Below, piece by piece: positions 46,201 through 56,780 of a DNA stretch of 64,000 bases; position 1 is the first letter of the stretch; every line of letters starts with the position of its first letter. A program made the translations under genes and the position numbers. Source of the DNA: Zarea fungicola (taxonomy: Eukaryota; Ascomycota; Sordariomycetes; Hypocreales; Cordycipitaceae); assembly GCA_900169235.1 (NCBI GenBank), contig FWCC01000079.1, positions 1 through 64,000 on the forward strand, read 5' to 3'. The notes beneath the pieces are model-generated. The model had not been told where the DNA came from. It saw nothing but the letters and a program-made list of their open reading frames with translations, and made no database searches.

Positions 46201-47544
46201 TACAAGGTGCCCAATATTTTCGACTTGGCGCGCTTCGAGACAGCTGTGATTGACGTTTTCAATCAGCACGATGCCTTCCGCACTGTGACCTGCCTGGTCG
46301 AGCACCCTCTTTCACCGGTTGCGCAAGTCATTCTCAAGAAGGGCTCGCCGCTTGCCGAGCTCCCCGTAGTTCGCGTGACTTGCCCGAAGTTCGATGAGAG
46401 CCCAGACAGTCTATGGACCAAGACGATTGAGAACTCGCAAAAAGCCGCCTCAGAGACGCTGGGCCTGGATCAGCCAGGCGCCGTCATCACCTTTGTGTAC
46501 GACGAGGCGCGTGAGCATTGTGTCATGATTTGGTCACTGTTTCACTTTGTCTATGACGGCATCACGCTTGAGGTGCTGCGTCGCGAGATTGCGGCGGCAT
46601 ACAACAACCCGAGCAGCATCGCTAGTATCGCCGCCAATGCCAATGGGCCCAGCGGCGTGCGCCTACCCATTGAGGGACACTACAGTGGCGACTGGCTTGA
46701 GACAAGTATGTACTGGATGCGTGAGCGTTCCGGCGCGGGCTTCTTCAAGATGGGCGATCGTCTGCTGTCTAAGCCCGGTGATGACCAGGTGTTCTCGGAG
46801 TCATTCCGCAATGGTGATGTCGCGATGGAGACCCTCATCTCTTCACTCAGCTTGAACGAACTCAACGACCTGGCGCGCAAGAGCGGCATCGGCTCAGCGC
46901 TTACCGTGCTTCAGGGAGCCTATGCCATGGCGCTGGCGCAGACGGTGGTTAAGAATGAGGATGGTAGCGACAACATCGAAGTGCAGTATGGCACAGTCAT
47001 CCACGGTCGCCAGACTCCTGCGTCGCTGGACTGCATCGCACTCATGCTCGAGACTCTGCCAGCGTACATCAAATTCCAGCCGGGCAAAAAGATGACGAAC
47101 CGCGAGATATGCCAGCACCTGTTTACAGAGCACGTCAACCAGATGCCGTACTCACAAATGCCGTGCACGACGCTCGACTTTGCGAAGACGGGTCGCCGCA
47201 TGGACACGTCCATCATCCTGCAGGCCTACCCCAAGCCGCACGAGGAGGCGGTGGGCGATGTCGTGGCCGACCTGCCTGGCTTCAACCGCGAAGAGAACCT
47301 GCTGCCACCATGGAAGGAGACCTTCACCGGCTACCCTCTAATCCTGGAGCTCTGGCAGGGCTTTGACCGCCCCGACGAGAAGCTGCGCATCCGCACCTCG
47401 TACATCCCGACCTGGGCGGGCTACGAGTTCTTGACCAAGGAATGGGTTCGAGGTCTCACCATTGCCGTCGACGAGTTCCTCGTGCGTATTGTGAATAACC
47501 CAGACGCCGAGTTTGATCCCGTCGCACTGTCTCGTCAAGGCTGA
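43205..47544 (+). CDS. Single-module nonribosomal peptide synthetase (degenerate N-terminus, A-T-C)
   Basis: Exons 43205-43687 and 43741-47544 (53-nt intron, CTAAC branch) give about 1428 aa. Residues 1-230 are not a full condensation domain and show no HHxxxDG. The adenylation domain spans about 245-790, with YTSGSTGKPKG (about 434), YGPTEA, GELAIIGPQVGFGYLNR and LPRTASGKVDRK. The carrier domain has GIDSL with the phosphopantetheine Ser at about 851. The condensation domain (about 920-1400) opens VLPATGMQTRM and holds FHFVYDG, retaining the catalytic second His (about 1096) and DG. There is no terminal thioesterase, reductase or further carrier domain. An Asp at the first substrate-code position suggests an alpha-amino acid. 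Start chosen for its ACAATGG context. Substrate and product are unknown. Confidence 0.9.
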
Positions 47545-48538
47545 TGGGCTGACTGACGTTGGTGGCGGCGGAGCGAGTCCCGGCTGGCGGCGCGCCTTGC
47601 ACGGAGAAATTACGGAGACTAATGCGTTAGTACCTCGTTATCCGTTTCTGTGGCTGGGTGTGCGGGGAGTGCGTCGATGGAGCGCTTTCCCACTATAAAC
47701 TCGGGAAAACGCCACCACTCTCCACAGCGAAAATCAGTTTGCGTCATACAAAGTAAAAAGCTTTGTTGCGATAGAGAGGTTTACTCTGTACATATTTTTC
47801 TCTCCCCGCCCCGTGAAACGACTTTTCTATTATTTTTATTTTGGTTATTCTCAGTTTGTTTCTATAATTTAGCTCAACTTTAGCAGATGCATTCATCTAG
47901 CCCGATAGACAATTTATTTTTTGTTAGATCAGTCTTGTTTTTGCCCCTCTGCGGACATCACAGAGGCGTATTCGTATGGATTGATGCACAGCTCGGAACT
48001 CACACGCCCCTCCCTCCCATGAAGGTCAAGCCACGTTAATAGCGTTCTTATCCTTTATGGAATAAAACTAAATCGCCCACTTAATTTAGACGAAGAGTCT
48101 CTCGAGAATAATGTAAACCTCGACGTTGGGGAATAACAATGGTTCAAGTAATATTTGCTTGACAGTGACACATTAGTGCTATAGTCCAAAACGTTGTTTT
48201 GTTTTTTTGAAGAAGGCACCGCCATGATTTATATAGGCGCCGGAAGGATATATATTGTAGAGTGAAAATGGTGAACGAAATAAGTGACAAAAACAAGCAA
48301 CAAAGACCACAACGCTACTATATCCCTAGCCCATAGAAACAATCACCCAACCAAACGCCAGCAAGGAGGGATATCAGAAAATACAGACGAAGAAAAGAAA
48401 AGAGAAGAAAAGGAAGAGAAAGGGGACAGTCTATAATCTAATGCGCAAGAAACGAAGACGGGGAAAGTATGTAACAGGATGAATGAACAATGACAACAAG
48501 ACGCAGTTCGTCTTGCCTTTACTTGTTTTTGAATTGTT
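47545..48538. other. Convergent 3' region of the NRPS and regulator genes
   Basis: Almost 1 kb of AT-rich 3' sequence. A purine-rich stretch at 48385-48426 lies on the regulator's 3' side. No gene is seen. Confidence 0.5.
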
Positions 48539-50938
48539 TTATTTTAGAGGTGGTCGGAGATTGTGATGTTCGATGAATTTGGCAAAGTCGTCGGCTTGCG
48601 TAAAGCCAGCCTGTGTGCTAATACGTTTTAGTTGCGTTACCGTCCACGCCCTTGTCTCATCTGTAAGACTGTGCATGCAACCCACAGTCAGCAGCACCCA
48701 CGTGGCAAAGTAAGCGCCGGCAGCCGAGCCTGTGTAGCCACTGACGGGATCAGACGAACCAAACAGGGAGGTTGGCGAATAAGGAGGAGAGTTGGGAGAG
48801 TTGTGATCGCCCACATCAATGCCCGAGTCGGATGTCGCGACAGGCGTCATGCCCTTGGGGCGGTACATTTGCTGCTCCTGCTGAACCTGCTGCTGGGCCT
48901 GCGAGGTTACAAAACCCATGAGTTGAGGGACAGCTGCAATGAGGTCGGAGCGGATATGAGCCATAGTCTTGGACACATTCTGCAGCCGATCCACATAGTT
49001 GTTGGAGAAAAACCAGTTTGGGTCCAGGTTGGCGCCGCGCAATAGCAGGTATCCGATGGCATGGTTGGCCAGAATACGGCATGTGCGCATCCTGTTCCAG
49101 ACATTCGCGATATAGACATCGTGGTAAATGTGGTGGACTTCACCATGAAAACGGCCGCTATCACTGTTCAGTGGCATTGGGTTCGGCATGACGGTGTAGG
49201 ACCATTCGGGGCTGCATTCCGCAAATCTGCTCTCGAGACGGTAGTCAATGTCGAGCGCTTGTGAAAGGTACCGCTCCAAGTCTTCGATGCTGAGGTTTGG
49301 TTGGGACTTTTTGCTCTGATTGCCTGCGGCTCCAGACTGGGCAGAGGCTGCCAATGATGAGGGTATGGGGGTCGTGGGGTTGTGGTTGATAAAGGTGTAG
49401 CCACCGGGGGAAATCTGGTGGTAGAGATCTAGAAGCTCGACCATGGCGCTGCTGGCAATCCAGTACGGGTCCGAAACGGAGAAGGCCTTGGACGCCTCCG
49501 TGCGCAGCATGCGCAGGCTAGATGGCATGGGAATGCCGATCCGGAGGCAGTTTGTCAACAGCTGCGTAAACACATCCTTGAAGATTTGAAGGCCAGTAGA
49601 GCTGTTGAATTGTGATTTCCCGCGAACGTTAAGAAGCGAGACGGCGCCATCAATGTGTTGTCTCCAGCCATCAAGAGACGCCTTGCTAAACTCGTAAAGA
49701 GCAAGGACAAGGACAGTGACGATTGTGCTGTCGCGGCGGGCCGCCACAGGGTCCGCTAAGGCACGGTTGACTCGCTCCATGGTACGCGTGTACATCATTA
49801 TGGAGCGGCACATCAGGTCAGTCTGCTTGGTGGTACGGGCGAGACCAGCGAAGCCGACGGCAAGAACCGCTCCTTCAAGTAGTTCATGTCCCTCTTCACG
49901 GGCCAAAATGGTAACGACGTAGTCGAGAAAGCCGCTGGATGGGCCTGACTGGTGCACGACATAGTGCGTGAGAAAGAAATCGAGACCGATCATATCCAGG
50001 GGTAACGACAGCGGCCGGTGGATGCTGCCGTCATGGCTTGAGCCGGGGGAACCGGCCATGGTTAGGTCCATTCCGGTAGTAGATGATGTGTGGCCAGGCG
50101 CCTCACCACGGGGTACATCAACCATTGATGCCGCTGTTGAGTTCATGCCGCTGGCGACTGTTGAATCGGTGCCCGTCATCATGGCATCGGAGCTATCGGT
50201 GGAGAGGGTAAAGAGACCGCCTTCGGCATTAAAGGGGCTATTGAAGCCAAGCAGGTCAAAGTTGAAGGTACCGTTGGAAAACATGCCATCGCCCATGTCG
50301 CCTAGCATGTCCTCGACAGCTGGCATCTTCTGAGGCAGAGGATATTGTTGTGGTGGCGTTGGCTGCGAACGTGGCGGGTTTGCGAGCTGAGGAATTGGAG
50401 AGCGGTGTGCAGTTTGTGACAACTGCTGTTGTTGAGTGGCTGCGGCGGCCGAGGCCGCGGAACGCTTGTTAATCTTTGACCGAGCCTTGTCAATGACTTG
50501 GCTGCTCTCGTCGCGAAAAATCAGGCTGGAGGGGTCGCGGTAGCCTGGGCACTTTTGGCCCATACGACGACATTGTCCGCATTCTGGATGGGCTTTGTCG
50601 CACTGGAGGTGAGGGGTAAGAAGTTAGTAAAGTTGATGAGCTGAAACGGCTTGTCTGCAGCAATTTGCAGCGCGGCAATATTACGATGAGGTATCGGGAT
50701 GGGATGGACGCTTGGCAATGGCCACACGACAATGTTGGGTACCAGCAGAAGTTGGTCTGATGCCAAGCAGCCAAGAACGCCCGTTTTGATCGATTGATCC
50801 TATCCCCAGCGACAACCCCCATTCATGCCAAGCGACAAAGCTCTAGACAGCTGCGATTGTGTGCAAAAGTAAACTTACACGTCTCTTCTTTGCTCTGCAG
50901 TTATTGCAACTTGTCGATGGTCGACCGCAGTAAACCAT
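48539..50938 (-). CDS. Zn2Cys6 fungal transcription factor
   Basis: Exons 50938-50879 and 50602-48539 give about 707 aa. The binuclear zinc cluster has Cys at residues 11, 14, 21, 28, 31 and 38 (spacing C2C6C6C2C6C). A 276-nt intron, long for this window, falls exactly between Arg20 and Cys21, joining CRAKKRR to CDKAHPECGQC. A Gln/Ala/Ser-rich stretch and a Ser/Thr-rich region follow, then a fungal-specific transcription factor middle region from about residue 230 (YEFSKASLDGWRQHIDGAVSLLNVRG). The C-terminus contains further Gln runs. It lies between the NRPS and the enoyl reductase, so it may be the local regulator. Similar proteins occur outside clusters, and a general regulator is possible. 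Confidence 0.9.
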
Positions 50939-52818
50939 GGTTGCGTGCTTTCTTGAGATTGATCGCCGGACGTCTGAATCAAGTAAACAAGCTGTTGACC
51001 TGTGCGCACTTCCAAGGTGGGAAATGGTTTGATGGTAGGGCTGGATTCCGATGGCGACGTGGAGAAGCGAACCGGTTGAGGTAGCAGCGCAACCCAGGAT
51101 GTGTTGCAATGACGACGACGAATGCAAGGCAAGCAAGGGCAGCGAGCCAGGAAGCCGTGGAGATGGACCGCCGGGGAGATGATACTGTAGCTAGAGTCGC
51201 AATAGAGATGGACAAAGCTTAGTGGGGATAGAGGCAGAAGGGACAGACAAGGCAGCAGACGGAAAAGTAGACTGAAAGAGGAAGCTCTCCGACAAAAATG
51301 TCGAGCGGGAAAGGCAGTATCTAAATAATAATAGGAAGGGTGATGTTGATGGAGCAGGACCAAACGTCGCAGACGAGGGCCAACAAGGGAAGTGAGCAGG
51401 CGAATGCGAGTCTGACAAAGAAATAGGTGTAAGTATATTTGGGTGGTGCATGTGCGGCGCGCGACTGAGTGAAGTATTGTATGTTGTGTGTCCGTGATGG
51501 GTGAAGGAGGAGTGACTTCTGGAGCAACTAGTAGCAGGTGTGGGTGCGGGGCCTACCTAGATGGTGCGATTTTAGTGATGCACTGTGGTTTTCAGGCTGT
51601 GAGGGACCCTGTAAAATAGCGGTAGACGAACTGAATATAGGCGCCTCGTTCCCTGTTTTAGGTACTAGGTAGTGGGCAGCGAGTGGCCCTGTGGGTAATT
51701 TATTCAGCGGTCTCTTCTGTGAAAGTAAGAAAGGTTGCAGTGGGTATAGGCCTGCACCGGAGCCCACGCACGCAAGTGCTGGAATGGCCTGTACTGGATT
51801 GGCTGGATGGTGAGCGGCCAGGTGAGGGCGTGGCGAGGTGAACGAGAATGGTGGAGGTCCCAAGTGGATGCGGTGCACCTAACTACAAGCCCAGTATCCG
51901 TACTCCATTAGTAGTTGCAGATTGTGATTACAATTACAGTGCGGCGCGACGGCCAACTTTCAAAGTCGATTCCACTTGCGGACAACGGACAACGCGGACA
52001 ATAAACATTATGCGCTGTGGGTTAGTTTCATCCCAAGGGTGTGGCTTGTTCAGCGCTGTCTGGGGGGGCAGGCCAGGGGGGGAGGGGTGTGTCCACCGCA
52101 GCCGTATTTTTGCTACTGTATTCTGTACCAGTAGCATCAAAAAAGTGAGGCTGAGCAGATAGCCATAGGGCCATTCAGTGCTGCTTTGGCACTGTCAAGC
52201 GATCCGAGTTAGTGATCAAGTGCCCTGAAAATAGATCCAGGCAGTGCTACGAGGCGCACTAAGAAGGCCAAAGATCTGGTAGACGCCCTACGAGAAACGC
52301 CCATCTACGTATCTTGGTAGGTTTGGTCCTCGCCAAGGAAGCCCCTGCTCAACGAGTATCCTCTCTCCATTCCTTTCCTTAGATACCACATAGACCGGCT
52401 AACACGGCATCGCAACGGTGGGGATCGGCTTAGGCGTCAGATCTTAGCGGCTCGGCGTTCGCTACCATGCAGTGCATGTAACCGTAACGGCACCCCCTGT
52501 AGTGCAGCTTTGGCACCTGAATGCAGAATGGTGGAAGAAACCCTTGCTGAGAATGCCTGCAAAGGGTCCCCCTTCGAACAGAGTCAATGTGCAGTTTTGG
52601 TACGGAGTAGTTAATAATCCTCTGCGTGGCTGTACGTTTACTGGTAACTACCGACTGGCAAGGAAGGGATAGGCAGAGAGAAAAAAATCTTGGTTTGGTT
52701 CCGTCCCCCTCGTCCATCTGGCTGCCCATCCGTTAGTTGCCTGACAAAAGTGCGGAGGATTTTAAGTGTTTCGATTTCTGGCTGGTCTACTGCAAGCCTC
52801 GCTGTAGCCTACTGCAAG

Positions 52819-52842
52819 CCTACCTACCTACCTACCTACCTA
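52819..52842 (+). repeat. (CCTA)6 tetranucleotide tract
   Basis: Six perfect CCTA units are followed by degenerate CCTA words to about 52852. The 12-mer TACTGCAAGCCT occurs twice just upstream (52787 and 52810). Confidence 0.9.
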
Positions 52843-53901
52843 CGTGCCTACCTCCTAACCCGGCGCCTGTTGCTGCCTACTACTGCAAAGAGCCTCCTGC
52901 GGGTGCCGGCGATGGTTACCAAGTTGCCTTTTCTATCCGAGAATTAATTAACATACTAGTCAATTGTAGTAACTTGGTAGCAAGCCGCAACCAAAAAGTA
53001 GCTACCGGCTGCTCGTTCAGCGTTCAATTCACTATTGAAAGGTACTCCTAGGCCATCTGGCTACGTATCGTGTCCCGGGAAGTTTGCCCGCCCGGGGACC
53101 CTTATCCCGGCGACCGATTCTGGGCAGCTACAGCAGTGGTATGCGCTAGAACCACCGACACATCCACTAGCAACCCGGCGTTGATACCTGGTACCTCTCT
53201 TTAGTACTATGCTTATTAGTACCAACCACGTTCTTAAATTAACTTAGTAAGTCAGTCTACAGCACTCAAACCCGATCGATTAGCTATTTGGTCCGACACA
53301 CCAAACTTTGCTTATACTGGTACAAATCGGTGCTACGCTGTAGCCGAGACGCCCAGGTACCTCCACACGGAGAGAGGTATGCACCTCAGTACTTTCGTAG
53401 AGGAAGCAGCAACGGAGTAAACTAGACCGACCAGAGCCCACCTGCTTTTTGCATTGCATCTGACATCTGCAGTACCTCTCGCAGTTAATAACCAATATAA
53501 CCGGACGCCGCCGTGCCAAGACAAACCCCCAACAGAGTATCACCAGCTTCGCGTAAAACGGAATCCGCTCGAGCAAAGCGCCCGCTAGGTAATTTAAAAT
53601 GACTTTGTTAACATTTATCAACTACCGGACCGCGCACTTTGGTGTCAAATTTCCCCCATCCCGAAAATACCTCTGCATGTTGGCATCCACGCCGCCACAA
53701 TGCCATCAGCATAAAGCGATGCGCCATATATTCGTTTCCAATCTTAAAATCAAGGATAACGCCTCTGACTAGCCCGCCAAAAAAAATCATCGTCAACCAA
53801 TTCAATCCCCTGCTGCTACAATAGGCGAGCACAGCTGAACCAGCCACATTGGACAAGCCTCTCTGCCACCCTTCTGACTCTTCCGTTCTCGGCCTCGGTC
53901 A

Positions 53902-53935
53902 TCTCTCTCTCTTTCTCTCTCTTTCTCTCTCTTTT
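53902..53935 (+). repeat. CT microsatellite
   Basis: A TC/TTTC-type simple repeat of 34 nt in noncoding sequence. Confidence 0.88.
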
Positions 53936-55700
53936 GATAATTATTATTAGACCATAGCCTAAACTACGTATAATAGCTACCAATACAGCGGTTCGGAGAA
54001 CCCTAGACACCTCCTTCCGTCTCCCACTGCCGGCTCCGAACAGTCTCCACACGCCCTCCCAGCCACCCTTATTCCCCGATGGTCCTGTATCCCATCTTTA
54101 CCTTGTTAGACAGTTATGAATGCAAAACTGGGGACACCCTGACTGTCAGACTGAAAACTCCGCCTTAAACATCCCATTGCGAGACTGAGACTGGTCCCCA
54201 AAATCAGCGCAGCTCCCTCGACGTATCCCGCAATTGCCACACTGTGGAAACCTCGTGGCCAGTCTTCCTTCACCCCTCCTCCGCTCTTTGCTTCTCCCCT
54301 CTCGTCTTGCTACTACTCAAACTGCTCTCACAGTTCTCAGCTCTAAAGGTAGTGTCAGTTATTCCAGTAGACTGCTTGGCGCTTCGATCCATCGCACGGC
54401 CATTTCCTCTTCTTAGCAGGCCCAGCCACAAATCTTCGTTCCAACGGCTCTTGCTTAACTCCGCCACCCATCGAATTCACTCATTTTCCAACTGTCTCAT
54501 CTTTTGTCATTCTAAGCAGTTACTACCATTATCAGCATTGTTTGTCTTTCTTTTATTTGGGTCATGTATCTGCCATCTTCAAATACATGCCCCGTTAGCA
54601 TTAGAGAAAAGACGCACAGGCGCCGAGCTTTGTGCTTACTTGTCGCATTGCAAGTACTTGCTTGCTCCCTTTGCACCACTCTCCATGCTAGCCATAATCA
54701 TCATCATCGCCGTAATAATGCGGAACCTGTTGCTCTGTGCACTCCATGGCTGTAATCTCCCTTGAACCAATATACCCTCCGCAAATCTATTCCACTGTCA
54801 CCACATGTTATGATGTTACCCATTTTAGCTGTTTCAATCAAGTTTAGCGCTCGCCGTCCCCGTTGTTGCCTCTTACGGGTTTCCCGTCGTACTCGAGGCA
54901 GCGGCCACGATGAGTTTTCCGACCGGTATTGGCTTGCTGTTGTTGGCATCCAATCCCGTTTTCCGCATCTACAGAATTCGGTCATAATTGCCGTGTCAGC
55001 CTCCCCCGGACCGCAAGGCGGCACCCTACCCGCCACTTGCCTACCACAAACGTGAGTCCATCCTGTTCCAGTAGATAGATGGATGTGCATTTTTTACGTT
55101 TCCCTGAGCTTACTTGCCTTGTTGGGCTTGCTTCATACCTATCTTCCCGGAGCTTCTGGAGCTTCTGGAGCGTCTGGAGCCTCTAAAGGCACGTTCTACC
55201 GCCGATAGTACATGTGGTTCCTTGTAGTACTGGGTCGCAAAATGGAGTCCAAACTGGACCAACTTTGACCAGTTTACCGTTGCATTCTGAAGCAGCCAAG
55301 CTCTGTTTCCAGTTTTCCGCTTCACGATTCAGGATAACCTTGTCCGTGTCAGATCTTCTTTGTATAATATAGTCTGCTTCGATCCGGTTGAATAGATCTT
55401 CTTTTTTTCTATCATCACTCGCATCCTCAACACTTTGACAACAATAACAACTTACTTACTCACATCGCCATCTATCTATATACAAGGCACATCTCGCTTA
55501 TTGTAAACGCCACAGATCTATTTACAGCTCTCACTCTCAGTATTCCAAGACAGCGCCTCTTAGACACAGTCTATTAAGTCCTTCGCACTTCTTTTCTGAA
55601 ACTTGATTGCATCGCGACTTGTTTATTTCTTTCTCGTCCTTTTCTCACGTCTTCGTTGGTTTTTTTTAACTTATACACATCACACCCAAAGACATTCACA

Positions 55701-56780
55701 ATGGCCGCCGTCATCCCCAAGGTCCAGACTGCCATCATCGCTACCGATGATGAGGGCACCCTCAAAATCGCCGACAATGTACCCGTCATTCAGCTCGAGC
55801 CCGATGCTGTCCTCGTCAAGACTGCCGCTCTCGCACTGAACCCTGTCGACACCAAGATGTTCACGGGGTTCGCTGCCAAGGGCGCCATTCTCGGTTTCGA
55901 TTTTGCCGGCACTGTCGTTGCTGTTGGCTCGGCCATTACAAAGGACGTCAAGATCGGTGACCGTGTGCTCGGGTCTGCTGACAGCATGGACGTCAAGCGT
56001 CCCAGCGGTGGTGCCTTCTGCCAGTATGCCTCCACACCCGCCAGTCTCACCCTCAAGCTCCCCGACTCCATGTCCTTCACCGATGCCGCTTGTATCAGCA
56101 CCTCGCTGGCCTCCGCCGGCATGGCTCTTTGGTTCAGCATGAAGATTCCTGCCACTATGGCCAACCCGGCCACCGGTGACAAGCGCCCCTACGTTCTTGT
56201 CTACGGTGGTTCTACCTCTACCGGCACCATGGCCATCCAGCTGCTCAAGAACGCCGGCCTCCGTCCCATTGCCACTTGCTCCCCCCACCACAACGACTTT
56301 GTGCTCTCATACGGTGCCGAGACCGTCTTTGACTATCACTCCCCAACCTGCGCTAAAGACATTCGCGCTTACACCGGTAACGCTCTGGCCTACGCCATTG
56401 ACTGCATCACTCTGGCTTCGTCTATGAAGATCTGCTACGAGGCTGTGGGCCGTGCTGGTGGTCGCTATGCTGCCCTCGACCCCTTCCCCGAGTCCCAGGC
56501 CACCCGCCGCGTTGTTAAGCCCGACTGGATCCTTGGTTCTACCGTTAAGGGCCGTGGCTCCATGTGGCCTGCCCCCTATGGCCGTGAACCTGATGCTGCA
56601 GCCCGCAGCTTCTGCGAGGAGCTCTACGCTGCTGCCCAGATTCGCCTCGATGCTGGTGAGCTCAAGAATCACCCCGCCCAGGTCATGGAGGGTGGCTTCG
56701 AGGGCATCCTTGAGGGCATTGAGATGATTCGCCGCAAGGAAGTCAACGGTTTCAAGCTTGTCTACACAATCGACAACTAA
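55701..56780 (+). CDS. Trans-acting enoyl reductase (LovC/ApdC/TenC type)
   Basis: A single exon encodes 359 aa. The medium-chain dehydrogenase/reductase fold is clear: KTAALALNPVDTKMF, ILGFDFAGTVVAVG, an ALWFSMK helix, the NADPH-binding VLVYGGSTSTGTMAIQL and a C-terminal AQVMEGGFEGILEGI. No zinc ligands of alcohol dehydrogenases are seen. The GSTVKGRGSMWPAPYGREPDAAARSF region (positions about 56530-56615) resembles stand-alone partners of iterative PKSs. Such enzymes reduce enoyl intermediates for a PKS whose own ER domain is inactive. Its target here is presumably the PKS starting 4.4 kb downstream on the same strand. Start context CACAATGGC is strong, after a CT-rich leader. Codon use is strongly biased to C-ending codons. 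Confidence 0.9.
   Translation: MAAVIPKVQTAIIATDDEGTLKIADNVPVIQLEPDAVLVKTAALALNPVDTKMFTGFAAKGAILGFDFAGTVVAVGSAITKDVKIGDRVLGSADSMDVKRPSGGAFCQYASTPASLTLKLPDSMSFTDAACISTSLASAGMALWFSMKIPATMANPATGDKRPYVLVYGGSTSTGTMAIQLLKNAGLRPIATCSPHHNDFVLSYGAETVFDYHSPTCAKDIRAYTGNALAYAIDCITLASSMKICYEAVGRAGGRYAALDPFPESQATRRVVKPDWILGSTVKGRGSMWPAPYGREPDAAARSFCEELYAAAQIRLDAGELKNHPAQVMEGGFEGILEGIEMIRRKEVNGFKLVYTIDN

Larger units (their letters stand above)
50939..55700. promoter_or_regulatory. Long divergent noncoding region between regulator and enoyl reductase
   Basis: 4.8 kb separates two divergent start codons. On the minus strand, 50.94-51.5 kb is pyrimidine-rich and probably a long leader of the regulator. On the plus strand, 54.2-55.7 kb is pyrimidine-rich and ends in the leader of the enoyl reductase. 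The region also holds a (CCTA)6 tract and a CT microsatellite. No protein gene with recognisable similarity is seen; short open frames are not supported. Confidence 0.45.

Noticed and set aside
51191..51878. Several 70-116-residue open frames on the minus strand upstream of the regulator
   Set aside because: They overlap one another in different frames and reflect pyrimidine-rich leader composition, not protein conservation.
52819..52852. CCTA tract considered as an interstitial telomere
   Set aside because: The unit is CCTA, not the CCCTAA of filamentous-fungal telomeres.
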